Assembly (NCBI GenBank): GCA_033722555.1
Contig: JAWVYS010000003.1
Span: 1-64,000, forward strand
DNA: 64,000 nt
Source: Brumimicrobium sp033722555
GTDB lineage: Bacteria; Bacteroidota; Bacteroidia; Flavobacteriales_D; Crocinitomicaceae
Direction: 5' to 3'
Part shown: piece by piece, positions 1 through 8,971 of the stretch
Numbering within the stretch: the stretch's first letter is position 1
How the letters are laid out: the number at the start of each line of letters is the position of its first letter
Notes under the pieces: generated by a model
Databases searched by the model: none
Told to the model about the DNA's origin: nothing
The model's input: the letters and a program-made list of their open reading frames with translations, nothing else
Made by a program: the position numbers and the translations under genes

Positions 1-1323
1 GGATCTTATTGGGGTGCAAATAATCAAAACGGTTTTTATAGCGATAATTTTGATCAGGGAGCTATACATCCCAACTGGAGTACTGTTACCGGAAACTGGG
101 ACGTTGCAAACGGATACCTGCAACAGACGGATGAGAACCTAAGCAATACAAACATATATGCCTTTCTCAAACAGGATTTATCGAACAGATACCTGTATCA
201 CTTCCAGATGAAACTCGACGGTTCAGGAAACAATAAGCGTGGAGGGTTCCATTATTTCTGTGACGATCCAACTGCCACAAACCGCGGAAATTCCTATTTT
301 GTGTGGTTCAGACAGGAACTTCAGACCTTGGAATTTTACAGCGTAAGTAATGATACTTTTACTCAGGAAAAGGTTATCCCTGTAGAATTTGATCAGAATG
401 TATGGATGGATGTCAAAGTAATTTATGACCGAATTACAGGAGAGACTTTTGTCTATAAGGATGATCTCCTGATTGGTGAATGGACAGATAACACCCCTTT
501 GACTTCAGGTGATTATATTTCGTTTCGCAGCGGTAACAGCAATCTCGCAATTAACAATCTGAAAGTTTATAGGACCCGCTATCCCTCCGTGCAGGTTACG
601 GTGGGAAATGCATCGGCAGATATCCGTTATCAGAATGTTGATCCGGCAACGATCAGTGCAAAGGTTAAATCCATCGTTCAGGATACGGCACAAAATTTAT
701 CAGCAATACACTACCTGGATCTGGATGTTGACTGGACTCCGCCCACCGGTTTAAATAATGTAATGGATGGAATCACAGCGGATATAGATACTTTTTACAC
801 GACAAATGAGATATCAGCATTTTGGGATAATGCATCGGATTCTCATTCTGACCTGGCATTCTACGAGATGAGTGTTGGAACATCTGCGGGAGCATCAGAC
901 GTTTCTCCGTGGATGAATGTAGGAACCGTTACGAGTTATACGCTGACCGGTTTGAACCTTACACCGGGTAACACTTATTTCATTAATATTAGAGCAACCA
1001 ACGGTGCCGGACTGAGTTCCAATATCGTAAGTTCTGACGGTCAGTATCTCGATACAGATGCAAGCCTAAACGCGGAAGAAAAATTGCCTTTTTCAGTCTT
1101 TCCTAATCCTTTTACGGATGAAATACTGATAGAATCAAGTGTTAAAATGAATCCCCTATTCAAACTTTATACTATCGGTGGCCAAACCGTTCCGTTCAAA
1201 GAGTCAGCAAATGGCTCAGGTTCTTATCGACTGAAAGTGGATGAAAATATTTCTTCAGGAATGTACATCCTGGAGATTCAGGAAAATGAGAAAATCTGGA
1301 AAATAAAACTGATACGGGAATAG
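1..1323 (+). CDS. T9SS type A cargo protein, C-terminal part (cut by window start)
   Basis: The reading frame is open from base 1, so the N-terminus lies outside the window; the first Met inside it (position 208) is internal. Visible parts: a beta-rich module over roughly the first 200 residues (FYSDNFDQG, FCDDPTATNRGNSYFVWFR) resembling a laminin-G/jelly-roll fold, a linker with DIRYQNVDP, a fibronectin type III-like domain (SAFWDNASD to FINIRATNGAGLSS), and a final ~80-residue T9SS type A sorting domain (FSVFPNPF, SSGMYILEIQENEKIWKIKLIRE). From memory, this C-terminal arrangement occurs in large secreted Bacteroidota proteins annotated as N-acetylmuramoyl-L-alanine amidase or xanthan-lyase/golvesin-like; the catalytic part is not visible, so the enzymatic role is unknown. 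It is expected to be exported by Sec, then by T9SS to the surface. Confidence 0.85.
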   Translation, partial: GSYWGANNQNGFYSDNFDQGAIHPNWSTVTGNWDVANGYLQQTDENLSNTNIYAFLKQDLSNRYLYHFQMKLDGSGNNKRGGFHYFCDDPTATNRGNSYFVWFRQELQTLEFYSVSNDTFTQEKVIPVEFDQNVWMDVKVIYDRITGETFVYKDDLLIGEWTDNTPLTSGDYISFRSGNSNLAINNLKVYRTRYPSVQVTVGNASADIRYQNVDPATISAKVKSIVQDTAQNLSAIHYLDLDVDWTPPTGLNNVMDGITADIDTFYTTNEISAFWDNASDSHSDLAFYEMSVGTSAGASDVSPWMNVGTVTSYTLTGLNLTPGNTYFINIRATNGAGLSSNIVSSDGQYLDTDASLNAEEKLPFSVFPNPFTDEILIESSVKMNPLFKLYTIGGQTVPFKESANGSGSYRLKVDENISSGMYILEIQENEKIWKIKLIRE

Positions 1324-1357
1324 ACAGATATTCTTGAAGATTATTCCCCGGTGAAAA

Positions 1358-2839
1358 TTATTCTCTGGACCTGTACTTCTTCATTTTCGCTATCTTTTCT
1401 TTGAGAGAGAGTGATTCGGTATTTTTTTCCTTCTCCTCATCTTGAGACTCTTTCCGGGTGTTATCAGACGGTTTTTTCTCACGTTCTGCAGGATGTTTAA
1501 CTTCCTTTGTATCCGGCTCATGTACCGGTTTATATTTAGAAGTTCCTGACCGAAGTTCATCGACTTTTTCAGATATCTTTTTCTTGTGAATTTTCTCAGC
1601 CCTATCTACAGTCTCAGCTTCCTTATTTTTCTCGTATGCTGATTCAGAAAGGGTAGAAGAAGATCTATCAGAATCAGGAGTATCAGCTTGAGAGGCAGTC
1701 TTAATTGAACCTTCAAATACCTTGAATTTCCTGAAACTACATTCCAGACTTCCGTTGTAAACCTTATATTTCTCATTAGGTTTTAGTCCGATATTTTTGA
1801 TTGCATCCACATTGGATGAAACCACCCAGCAATCATATCCGGTATAAGCATTTTTGAAAGTGTCCCCTAATTTCTTATAAAAATCAGTTATTTCCTCGCT
1901 CTCTCCCATTCTTTCACCGTAGGGAGGATTGCATATCAATAAACCCTCTTCTGTAGTTGCGGATGAATCGAATAAATTTTTGACTTCGAAAGTAACCATA
2001 TTGCCAATCGGAGCCATGCGACTATTCCTTTTGGCCTTCTGAACCATTCCGGCGTCGGCGTCAAAAGCGAGAATTTCAAAACCGAGATCCTTGGGCCTTC
2101 TATTCACTTCGCCCTGAACTCGTTCCCAAGCCTCTGCATCAAAAGAACGAAAATTCTTAAAAGCATAATGCTGTCGCTCTATCATGGCAGGAATATCAGC
2201 AGCCCATAATGCGGCCTCTATTGCGATAGTTCCTGAACCACACATTGGATCTACAAAAGTTGATTTCCTATCCCACCCCGCCAGTCGTAGCAAGCCTGCG
2301 GCCAGGACTTCATTCATGGGAGCCTCACCAACCTCCTGACGATATCCGCGCTGAAAAAGAGGAATACCACTCGTATTTAGTGAAATTGTGACCGCCTTTT
2401 CGCGGACATAAACGTCAAACATCACCTGAGGGGCCTTTATATTTACATTCGGTCGGGCATCGTATTTTTCGCGAAAAACGTCTGCGATGGCATCCTTGAC
2501 AAGCAAAAACGGATACTGTGTATGTGTAAACAACGTGGAAAAGACAGCTCCTTTTACAGCAAAGGTTTTTTCGAGATCAAAAAACTCTGTCCATGCAATT
2601 TTTTTGGCTTGATTGTAAAGATCTTTTTCATCACGGATATGAAAGGATGCGACCTCAACAAGAACGGATATTGCTAAACGGCATCGAAAGTTCAGCCTGT
2701 AAACATCTTCCCAGTTTCCTGTTAACTGTACGGCACGATTTAATTTTTCCGTTTTCTGGTAACCGAGTTCCGATAACTCATCCTGCAGAATATCTTCAAA
2801 ATTATAAAGTGTTTTAACAGTGATTTTCAACTTCTCCAT
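1358..2839 (-). CDS. THUMP-domain class I SAM-dependent RNA methyltransferase (RlmL/YpsC-like)
   Basis: Likely methylates guanine N2 in 23S rRNA, by family resemblance to the RlmL half of E. coli RlmKL and to Bacillus YpsC. The N-terminal ~160 residues form a ferredoxin-like/THUMP RNA-binding region (LYNFEDILQDELSELGY). The Rossmann methyltransferase core follows, with the SAM-binding motif VDPMCGSGTIAIEAALWA and the catalytic NPPYGERMGE motif. The core ends near residue 385 (LECSFRKFKVFEG); the last ~110 residues are a low-complexity Lys/Glu/Ser-rich tail not needed by the family, whose usual length is ~370-390. It is convergent with the upstream T9SS gene and 13 bases from the TRIC gene on the same strand, so the two may be co-transcribed. 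Confidence 0.88.
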   Translation of the reverse strand: MEKLKITVKTLYNFEDILQDELSELGYQKTEKLNRAVQLTGNWEDVYRLNFRCRLAISVLVEVASFHIRDEKDLYNQAKKIAWTEFFDLEKTFAVKGAVFSTLFTHTQYPFLLVKDAIADVFREKYDARPNVNIKAPQVMFDVYVREKAVTISLNTSGIPLFQRGYRQEVGEAPMNEVLAAGLLRLAGWDRKSTFVDPMCGSGTIAIEAALWAADIPAMIERQHYAFKNFRSFDAEAWERVQGEVNRRPKDLGFEILAFDADAGMVQKAKRNSRMAPIGNMVTFEVKNLFDSSATTEEGLLICNPPYGERMGESEEITDFYKKLGDTFKNAYTGYDCWVVSSNVDAIKNIGLKPNEKYKVYNGSLECSFRKFKVFEGSIKTASQADTPDSDRSSSTLSESAYEKNKEAETVDRAEKIHKKKISEKVDELRSGTSKYKPVHEPDTKEVKHPAEREKKPSDNTRKESQDEEKEKNTESLSLKEKIAKMKKYRSRE

Positions 2840-2852
2840 AGCTCCTATCTCC

Positions 2853-3458
2853 TTAATTTAAATCCTTGATTAAAGGCATTTCCCACGAAAAAATAACTGC
2901 AAAGGTTCTGAAAAGAGCAATAAAAGCAACAGATGACCAAAGCAACCATGTTTCTCCACCAAAACCTGCATAATCCCCCAGAAGGTACACCGCTCCCCCT
3001 GCGAGACAAGGAATGGCATATATTTCCTTTCGAAATATCAAAGGGATTTCATTACAAAGTACGTCCCTTAATAATCCGCCGAATGTTGCGCTTATCATCC
3101 CCAGAAACATTGCCGTAACCGGTATCTGTTCATGATTAAGGCCTTTTTGAACCCCCACAATGGTAAAAAATGCAATTCCCATGGTATCAAAAATGAAAAA
3201 GGTTCTGCGCAGATTCTTGAGTTTATGCCTGAACAAAATGCCTAATGTTCCTCCCAGGAAAACAGTCAGTACATGAGTTAATGATCCCATCCACGCTATA
3301 TCAATGTTTAATAAAAGATCTCTGATGGTACCCCCTCCCAATGCCGTAATAAAGGCGATAATATACCCTCCAAACACATCCAGATTTCTGTCTGCTGCCG
3401 TCAGCATCCCGCTAATGGCGAAAAACAAAACTCCGAGATGATCCAAAAGTAAAAGCAC
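2853..3458 (-). CDS. TRIC-type cation channel family protein (YicG/UPF0126)
   Basis: Small inner-membrane protein of 201 residues with about seven hydrophobic segments. It shows the internal duplication of the prokaryotic TRIC family: two three-helix repeats each carrying a glycine-rich loop followed by Arg-Asp (ALGGGTIRDLLLN in the first, TFGGLLRDVLCNEIP in the second). Relatives form trimeric, mainly K+-permeable channels; the physiological role in bacteria is poorly defined. The start Met is followed directly by a hydrophobic helix (MLLLLDHLGVLFFAISGML). It is divergent from the patatin gene, sharing a 72-base intergenic region. Confidence 0.88.
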   Translation of the reverse strand: MLLLLDHLGVLFFAISGMLTAADRNLDVFGGYIIAFITALGGGTIRDLLLNIDIAWMGSLTHVLTVFLGGTLGILFRHKLKNLRRTFFIFDTMGIAFFTIVGVQKGLNHEQIPVTAMFLGMISATFGGLLRDVLCNEIPLIFRKEIYAIPCLAGGAVYLLGDYAGFGGETWLLWSSVAFIALFRTFAVIFSWEMPLIKDLN

Positions 3459-3496
3459 GCTTTTTTAATTTATTCGTTTTGTGGCAAAAAAACTTA

Positions 3497-3504
3497 TATT
3501 TTTG
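3497..3504 (+). promoter_or_regulatory. Probable Bacteroidota -7 promoter element for the patatin gene
   Basis: TATTTTTG matches TAnnTTTG and lies 26 bases before the TTG start at 3531. A TTTG at 3478-3481 could serve as the upstream element, but its spacing is short. Confidence 0.4.
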
Positions 3505-3530
3505 TACAAATTAACTCATTTTTAGGGAGC

Positions 3531-5819
3531 TTGAAACACAAGATCGTACTTTTTTTAATCCTAACGACGACGCTTTTTAACTTAAGTTCTTATTCCCAAC
3601 GCGTAGGAGTTGTGCTCAGCGGTGGTGGAGCTACAGGCCTCGCTCATGTTGGTGTGCTCATCGCCCTGGAAGAGGCCGAAATTCCGGTGGATTATATTAC
3701 AGGTACGAGCGCCGGTGCACTGATAGGAGCCATGTATGCTTCGGGGATTTCCCCCAAAGAAATAAAAGCGTATATTCTTTCCGACAAGTTTATGAAAATG
3801 GCCTCCGGGGAACTGGAAAAAGAAAAAAAGTTCTTTTTGAGGCAAAGAGATCCGAACGCTTCAATGCTGGAAATATCGTTCTCTAAGGATAGTATTTTCA
3901 AAAAGTTCCTTCCCACCAACTTCATCACTCCTTCTCTACTCGATTATGAAATGTTTCGAATCCTTGGCGTAACCGGAGCTTCTGTGGATAAGGATTTTGA
4001 TTCGCTGTTTATACCCTTCCGATGTGTAGCTTCTGACGTCACCAGCAAACAAAGTGTAGTTTTTTCTGAAGGGGATCTCAACGCCGCAGTGAGGGCATCG
4101 ATGACTTACCCTTTTTATGTAAACCCGATAAGGATAGACGGCAAACTGCTATTTGACGGAGGGCTTTACAACAATTTTCCATCTGATGTCCTTTACGATA
4201 ATTTTCCCGTGGATTATATTATCGGAAGTAATGTTTCATTCAATGCCGACGCACCCACCGAAGATAATCTGCTTAGCCAAATAACAAATATGCTGATGAA
4301 ACCTACTGACTTTACACTCCCATGTGCTCAGGGAGTAATAATCACTCCCAGCATGGATATCAATACCTTTGATTTCAGTGATGCAGAAAGAGCCATTCAA
4401 ATCGGATACGATGCCGCTCAACCTTTTATAGACAGCATTAAGGCAGACGTGATTAGAAGAAAATCCTTTGAAGAAATAAGCCTGGAGAGAAAATCCTTCC
4501 GAAAAAAAGTGATACCCCTGAAAATCAATGAAATTTCTACGGGGCTGGATAAGTCTGGAAATAATTCCTTCATCCGAAGTTCTTTTATGAAAGATTCTCT
4601 CCGACGTCCGCTGGGAAATGAACTTTTTGTAAAAAGATATTTCCGTGCTTACTCATCTCCACAGATTAAATATATATATCCAACCGTTAAAAAATCTTCA
4701 GATTCTACATTCAGTCTTCATTTGGATATTACCAAGGAAAAACCCTTTGAATTCAGAGTGGGTGGCCATTTCTCTTCCCGTCCGGTAAATACGGCTTATA
4801 TAGGATTGTCTTATTACGATCTTGGAAAAGGCGCTGTTGGAATTCACGGTGAATCATACTTCGGTAAATTTTATTCTTCTACGCGCGTTCATCTGAACTA
4901 TGATTTCCCTTCCCTTCCCCCCTTCCGGGCAACACCCTATTTCACGTTGAATCGATGGGATTATTTCAGAAGTTTCTCTACCTTTTTCGAAGACATTAAA
5001 CCATCCTTCCTTGTTCAGAAAGAACTTTATTACGGATTGAAATTAGCTTTGCCCGTGGATAACAATTCTGCCGTGGCAATTGACTTCAGAGCTTTCGACA
5101 ACGAAGACGAATATTATCAGACTTTGAGCTTCTCAAGTTCGGATACTGCGGACATCACCCAGTTCGAAGGTCATTCCGCTATTTTTTCCTATGAGTATAA
5201 CTCTCTGAACAAAAAACAGTGGGCCAGCGAAGGCAGTTCCATTAAATTAAATTTCCGTTATGTACAGGGCAAAGAGCAAAGTTTATCGGGAACGACTACT
5301 CAACAGGATTATGATCTAAGAAAATTTCATCAATGGATTAACCTTTCTGTAGAGGCCAACAGATATTTTAAACTGAATCGAAGTTTCAGGATTGGAATTT
5401 ATGGAAAAACAGTGTTTAATTCTCAGTCACTTTTTTCAAATTATACGGCGTCTATTCTGGCCACTACCGCATTTGCCCCGCTTCCGGACAGCAGAACTTT
5501 TTTTATGCCGGAATACAGAGCCCCTCAATATGCAGGCGCAGGACTTAACCTCGTCTTTACCTATAAGAATCTGCTCGATTTTCGGTTCGATCCATACTTT
5601 TTTCAGCCTTTCAAACAGATCGTTCGTTTGAACAACGATGATTTTTCTTATTCGGATACCTTTACGCCGGGTACATTTATGGTAGGAGCATCCGTAATCT
5701 TCCACAGCATTCTTGGTCCTATAAGGCTGTCGACAAATTATTTTCCGGAACAAAGCAAGCCTTTTATCACTCAACTAAGCTTTGGATATGTGCTCTTCAA
5801 TGACCGTGCAATTCGCTGA
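3531..5819 (+). CDS. Patatin-like phospholipase fused to an outer-membrane beta-barrel
   Basis: Secreted lipase-like protein of 762 residues. A signal peptide (residues 1-22, MKHKIVLFLILTTTLFNLSS) precedes a patatin domain with the oxyanion-hole motif GGGATG (31-36), nucleophile elbow GTSAG (58-62, Ser60) and catalytic DGG (209-211), so the Ser-Asp dyad is intact. The second half (about residue 330 on) contains alternating aromatic strands and ends in a strand-rich segment typical of BamA/D15-type barrels, an arrangement comparable with patatin autotransporters (type Vd, PlpD-like). The start is TTG: no ATG lies before the signal peptide and the next in-frame Met is past the nucleophile. Substrate unknown; probably phospholipid at the outer membrane. 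Confidence 0.9.
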   Translation: MKHKIVLFLILTTTLFNLSSYSQRVGVVLSGGGATGLAHVGVLIALEEAEIPVDYITGTSAGALIGAMYASGISPKEIKAYILSDKFMKMASGELEKEKKFFLRQRDPNASMLEISFSKDSIFKKFLPTNFITPSLLDYEMFRILGVTGASVDKDFDSLFIPFRCVASDVTSKQSVVFSEGDLNAAVRASMTYPFYVNPIRIDGKLLFDGGLYNNFPSDVLYDNFPVDYIIGSNVSFNADAPTEDNLLSQITNMLMKPTDFTLPCAQGVIITPSMDINTFDFSDAERAIQIGYDAAQPFIDSIKADVIRRKSFEEISLERKSFRKKVIPLKINEISTGLDKSGNNSFIRSSFMKDSLRRPLGNELFVKRYFRAYSSPQIKYIYPTVKKSSDSTFSLHLDITKEKPFEFRVGGHFSSRPVNTAYIGLSYYDLGKGAVGIHGESYFGKFYSSTRVHLNYDFPSLPPFRATPYFTLNRWDYFRSFSTFFEDIKPSFLVQKELYYGLKLALPVDNNSAVAIDFRAFDNEDEYYQTLSFSSSDTADITQFEGHSAIFSYEYNSLNKKQWASEGSSIKLNFRYVQGKEQSLSGTTTQQDYDLRKFHQWINLSVEANRYFKLNRSFRIGIYGKTVFNSQSLFSNYTASILATTAFAPLPDSRTFFMPEYRAPQYAGAGLNLVFTYKNLLDFRFDPYFFQPFKQIVRLNNDDFSYSDTFTPGTFMVGASVIFHSILGPIRLSTNYFPEQSKPFITQLSFGYVLFNDRAIR

Positions 5820-5848
5820 TTCATCTATCAAAATTCTTCCCGAATTGT

Positions 5849-5856
5849 TAACTTTG
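5849..5856 (+). promoter_or_regulatory. Probable -7 promoter element for def
   Basis: TAACTTTG matches TAnnTTTG and ends 14 bases before the def start codon. No clear -33 element is visible. Confidence 0.42.
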
Positions 5857-5870
5857 TAAAAATTGTTGGA

Positions 5871-6467
5871 ATGATTTTACCCATTGTAGCCTACGGTGAT
5901 CCCGTTTTAAAGAAAGAAGCCGTTGAAATCGACGAAAATTATGAGGGTCTTCAGTCATTGATCAAAGATATGTTTGAAACCATGTACAGTGCTCAGGGGG
6001 TTGGGCTAGCAGCTCCTCAAATCGGTAAATCCATACGTCTATTCATTGTGGATGCTTCGCCCTTTGCGGACGATGAAGATGAAGAAAATCCGGATCCTAA
6101 AGCACAAGGTCTGGAAGACTTTAAAAAAGTATTTATCAATCCTGTCATTGAAGAAGAAAATGGCGAAAACTGGGCTTTTCAGGAGGGTTGTTTAAGCATC
6201 CCTACCATTCGCGAAGATGTTTATCGAAAAGAAAGAATTCGCATCAGTTATTATGACGAAAACTTTGATTTTCATGAGGAAGAATTTGATGGATACGCAG
6301 CGCGTGTAATTCAGCACGAATACGACCATATTGAAGGAATTCTGTTTACAGATCACCTCACGGCACTTAAACGCAGACTGTTAACTAAAAAACTCAACAA
6401 TATTTCCAAAGGGGAAGTGGATGTTGCTTACCGTATGAAATTTCCCGTAAAAAAAAGAGTTAAATAA
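5871..6467 (+). CDS. def: Peptide deformylase
   Basis: Removes the N-formyl group from nascent proteins in the cytoplasm, using a metal held by one Cys and two His. All three signature motifs are present: GVGLAAPQIG, EGCLSIP (metal-binding Cys) and QHEYDHIEGILF (two metal-binding His and the catalytic Glu). Length 198 residues is normal for the Bacteroidota form; an acidic insertion (ADDEDEENPDPKAQ) sits between motifs 1 and 2. The lipoprotein gene begins 7 bases after its stop, which suggests one transcript. Confidence 0.97.
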   Translation: MILPIVAYGDPVLKKEAVEIDENYEGLQSLIKDMFETMYSAQGVGLAAPQIGKSIRLFIVDASPFADDEDEENPDPKAQGLEDFKKVFINPVIEEENGENWAFQEGCLSIPTIREDVYRKERIRISYYDENFDFHEEEFDGYAARVIQHEYDHIEGILFTDHLTALKRRLLTKKLNNISKGEVDVAYRMKFPVKKRVK

Positions 6468-6474
6468 GCCATAT

Positions 6475-7059
6475 ATGAAAACAAATCAAGTTTATTGGAT
6501 GGCCCTGTGCCTCATCCTGGTAATAGGTTCATGTGTTAACGAAGAAAAACAAGAAGGACCTGAAGTTAAAGAAGTTACGCCTGAAAGTATGATGTCGGAT
6601 ATTAAAGAAATGGATGACTCGCTTGAAGTACTTTTTGCTCAAAGAATGAAAAGTGACAATTTCGAAATCGATCGCCTGGTGTATCATGAGGCCATCAACC
6701 GAAACAAGGCATTTTATATGACCTATCCCGATCATTCTTACGCTCCGAAAGCAGCGGAAAAAATCGCTAGCATGTATTTGCAGTTAAACATAGAGCCTGA
6801 GGCAATAAAATGGAGAGATACTATCCTCATCAATTATCCTGATTTTGAACGTAAGCTGGATATTCTCGAATTACAGAAGGCTGCTTATGATAATTTTGAC
6901 ACCTACGACAAGGAAAAAATAATCTATTACAGCGATGAAATGCTTAAAATGGAGGGTCTTCCTGAAGAAAAAAAGAAAGACATTCAGTTCCGTTTGGAAA
7001 ACATTGATCTTACCTTCAGAGAACTAATCAAACTTCAAAATCCTGACCTCGAAATGTGA
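6475..7059 (+). CDS. Lipoprotein with TPR-like helices, function unknown
   Basis: A 194-residue protein with a signal peptide ending in a lipobox (LILVIGSC, Cys20), so it should be lipidated and anchored in the envelope. The mature part is charged and helical, with a section resembling tetratricopeptide repeats (HSYAPKAAEKIASMYLQLNIEPEAIKWRDTI split over two helices, then AYDNFDTYDKEKIIYYSDEML). No catalytic motif is recognised. It follows def by only 7 bases and is probably co-transcribed with it, which need not mean a shared function. Confidence 0.75.
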   Translation: MKTNQVYWMALCLILVIGSCVNEEKQEGPEVKEVTPESMMSDIKEMDDSLEVLFAQRMKSDNFEIDRLVYHEAINRNKAFYMTYPDHSYAPKAAEKIASMYLQLNIEPEAIKWRDTILINYPDFERKLDILELQKAAYDNFDTYDKEKIIYYSDEMLKMEGLPEEKKKDIQFRLENIDLTFRELIKLQNPDLEM

Positions 7060-7110
7060 GCGCCATTGTTAAGGCTTTGTTAAAAAAAAAATCACGGTGC
7101 GGTATTTGTT

Positions 7111-7118
7111 TATTTTTG
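7111..7118 (+). promoter_or_regulatory. Probable -7 promoter element for the DUF1573 pair
   Basis: TATTTTTG is an exact TAnnTTTG match, 28 bases before the ATG at 7147. It would give a short leader and supports that ATG over a TTG at 7120, which lies only two bases past the box. Confidence 0.42.
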
Positions 7119-7146
7119 ATTGTACTTATTAAAAAAATTAGGAATT

Positions 7147-7599
7147 ATGAAAAAAGCACTTTTTACTCTAACACTTATGTTTGCAACAGCATTCGCATTG
7201 AATAGCGTTGTTGCTCAGGAAGGAGCCTCCGTTGAATCAGGAGCCAAAATTGAATTTGAAAAAGAAACTCACGACTACGGTACTATTAAGCAGTACGGAG
7301 ACGGAACATGTGAATTCAAGTTTAAGAATACAGGAAACGAGCCTTTAATGATCTCCAATGCAAAAGGATCTTGCGGGTGTACAGTTCCTGAATGGCCAAG
7401 AGAACCAATTGCTCCGGGAGAAACAGGAGTAATCAAGGTTAAATACGATACTAAAAGAGTTGGGCCTTTCGGAAAGAGTGTTACATTGCAATCGAATGCG
7501 GTAAACGCACCTACAAAAACACTTCGTATCAAAGGAACTGTTGAAGCAGCTCCGGAGGGTGGAGCGCCTGTTAACTCTAGCGGTGCACCTGCGAACTAA
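7147..7599 (+). CDS. DUF1573 domain-containing exported protein
   Basis: Signal peptide (MKKALFTLTLMFATAFALNS, cleavage after VVAQ) followed by one DUF1573 immunoglobulin-like domain: KETHDYGTIKQYGDGTCEFKFKNTGNEPLMI, a SCGCTVPEWP motif and VTLQSNAVNAPTKTLRIKGTV. The fold resembles the ASH/MSP family; the role in Bacteroidota is not established. I chose ATG at 7147 because the signal peptide begins there; an in-frame TTG at 7120 would add a charged extension before it. The C-terminus is a flexible Gly/Ala/Pro tail. A second DUF1573 gene starts 5 bases downstream. Confidence 0.88.
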   Translation: MKKALFTLTLMFATAFALNSVVAQEGASVESGAKIEFEKETHDYGTIKQYGDGTCEFKFKNTGNEPLMISNAKGSCGCTVPEWPREPIAPGETGVIKVKYDTKRVGPFGKSVTLQSNAVNAPTKTLRIKGTVEAAPEGGAPVNSSGAPAN

Positions 7600-7604
7600 T
7601 TTAC

Positions 7605-7988
7605 ATGAAGATATATTTCGCAACGATATTTATCATTTTAAATTCCGCCTTTGGCCTGTGCCAAACGGCGGAATTTAATTTTAAGGGAAAAACTACCGTG
7701 AAGTGGGATAAAACCAAGGAAGGTGAACTGCTTTCACATTATTTTATTTATCAAAATACGGGTAGTGTTCCTTTGATTATAGAGGATGCCAAGGTTGCCT
7801 GTCCCTGCACCAAAGTGATTTTCCCAAAAAATCCCACACTTCCTGGGGCAACAGATTCAATCCTGGTGACTTTCGATACCGCCGGTAAATATTATTATCA
7901 GGACAGGACCATCCAGTTAATTGCCAATACCGGCAAATCTGAAAAATTACGATTCAAAGTTTACGTTATTCCTAAAGAAGAAGAGTGA
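7605..7988 (+). CDS. Second DUF1573 domain-containing exported protein
   Basis: A 127-residue exported protein with a signal peptide (MKIYFATIFIILNSAFGLCQ) and one DUF1573 domain, aligning with the upstream protein: KGKTTVKWDKTKEGELLSHYFIYQNTG, ACPCTKVIFPKNP (versus SCGCTVPEWP upstream) and IQLIANTGKSEKLRFKVYV. The two genes lie 5 bases apart and look like an old tandem duplication, now quite diverged. Function unknown; the paired Cys in the C-x-C motif could form a disulfide or bind a metal (inference). Confidence 0.85.
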   Translation: MKIYFATIFIILNSAFGLCQTAEFNFKGKTTVKWDKTKEGELLSHYFIYQNTGSVPLIIEDAKVACPCTKVIFPKNPTLPGATDSILVTFDTAGKYYYQDRTIQLIANTGKSEKLRFKVYVIPKEEE

Positions 7989-8068
7989 AGTAGAGCGATG
8001 AAAGTTTTTTTATAAAAAACCCTTTCAGTATTCTCTATATTTTATCTTCGTACTATAAAATTCGGAAA

Positions 8069-8971
8069 ATGTCAATATCGGTAAAACATCTCACCAAATA
8101 CTATGGCAATCAGCCCGCGGTTGATAATATCTCTTTTGAAGCCAAAAACGGTGAAATTTTAGGTTTTCTGGGGCCAAATGGAGCCGGAAAATCCACAACC
8201 ATGAAAATAATCACCGGATTTATTCCAATGACTGAAGGCGAGGTTGAGGTTTGCGGTCTTGACATCAAAAAACACTCTCTGGAAGTACGGCAGAAAATAG
8301 GTTATCTTCCCGAAAATAACCCACTCTATCTGGACATGTATGTCAGGGAATATCTTCATTTCATTGGCGGCATATATAAGCTAAATAACATCAGTGATCG
8401 GGTGAAGGAAGTTATCGAACTGGTAGGCTTACAGCGGGAGCAACACAAAACTATAGGGGCCTTATCGAAAGGATATCGTCAGCGGGTTGGATTGGCTCAG
8501 GCAATCATTCATGATCCTGAAGTGCTGATTCTGGACGAACCAACATCCGGACTAGACCCTAACCAATTGGAAGAAATTCGTCGCCTAATTAAAAAAATAG
8601 GGGAAGAGAAAACAGTTATGCTTTCCACGCATATTATGCAGGAAGTGGAAGCTATTTGTGACAGAATTATCATTATCAAAAATGGAGTACTTGTGGCAAA
8701 TGAAACAGCCACAGAGTTGCAGCGCAATAAAAATGCCCAAGTAATTTATGTGGAGTTTGACGGAAATATCTCCAGAAACCAGCTCGCCAAAATAAAGAAT
8801 GTGAGAAAGGTAGAGGAAATTCAACAAAACAGTTTTCTACTTGAAACAAATCCGGATATTGATGCCAGAAAGATGATCGCTGAATATGCTCAGAAAGAAG
8901 GATTGTTGATATTAACCTTGCGGAAAGAGGAAAAATCGCTCGAAGAGGTGTTTAAATCGTTAACGACTTAA
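8069..8971 (+). CDS. gldA: Gliding-motility ABC transporter ATPase GldA
   Basis: ATP-binding subunit of an ABC transporter which in gliding Flavobacteria works with GldF and GldG. Walker A GPNGAGKST (residues 35-43), signature LSKGYRQRVGLAQ, Walker B VLILDEPTSGLDP and the switch His in MLSTHIMQEVEAICDRI are all intact; 300 residues is the usual GldA length, and the N-terminal MSISVKHLTKYYG is characteristic. No gldF or gldG lies nearby. Its 3' end overlaps the convergent antiporter gene by 4 bases. It could be another ABC-2 type ATPase, but the resemblance to GldA is strong. Confidence 0.87.
   Translation: MSISVKHLTKYYGNQPAVDNISFEAKNGEILGFLGPNGAGKSTTMKIITGFIPMTEGEVEVCGLDIKKHSLEVRQKIGYLPENNPLYLDMYVREYLHFIGGIYKLNNISDRVKEVIELVGLQREQHKTIGALSKGYRQRVGLAQAIIHDPEVLILDEPTSGLDPNQLEEIRRLIKKIGEEKTVMLSTHIMQEVEAICDRIIIIKNGVLVANETATELQRNKNAQVIYVEFDGNISRNQLAKIKNVRKVEEIQQNSFLLETNPDIDARKMIAEYAQKEGLLILTLRKEEKSLEEVFKSLTT

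Noticed and set aside
7999..8027. AT-rich palindrome before gldA as a terminator
   Set aside because: The stem is almost all A-T with a bulge and no following T run; it could be a weak terminator but I cannot support it.
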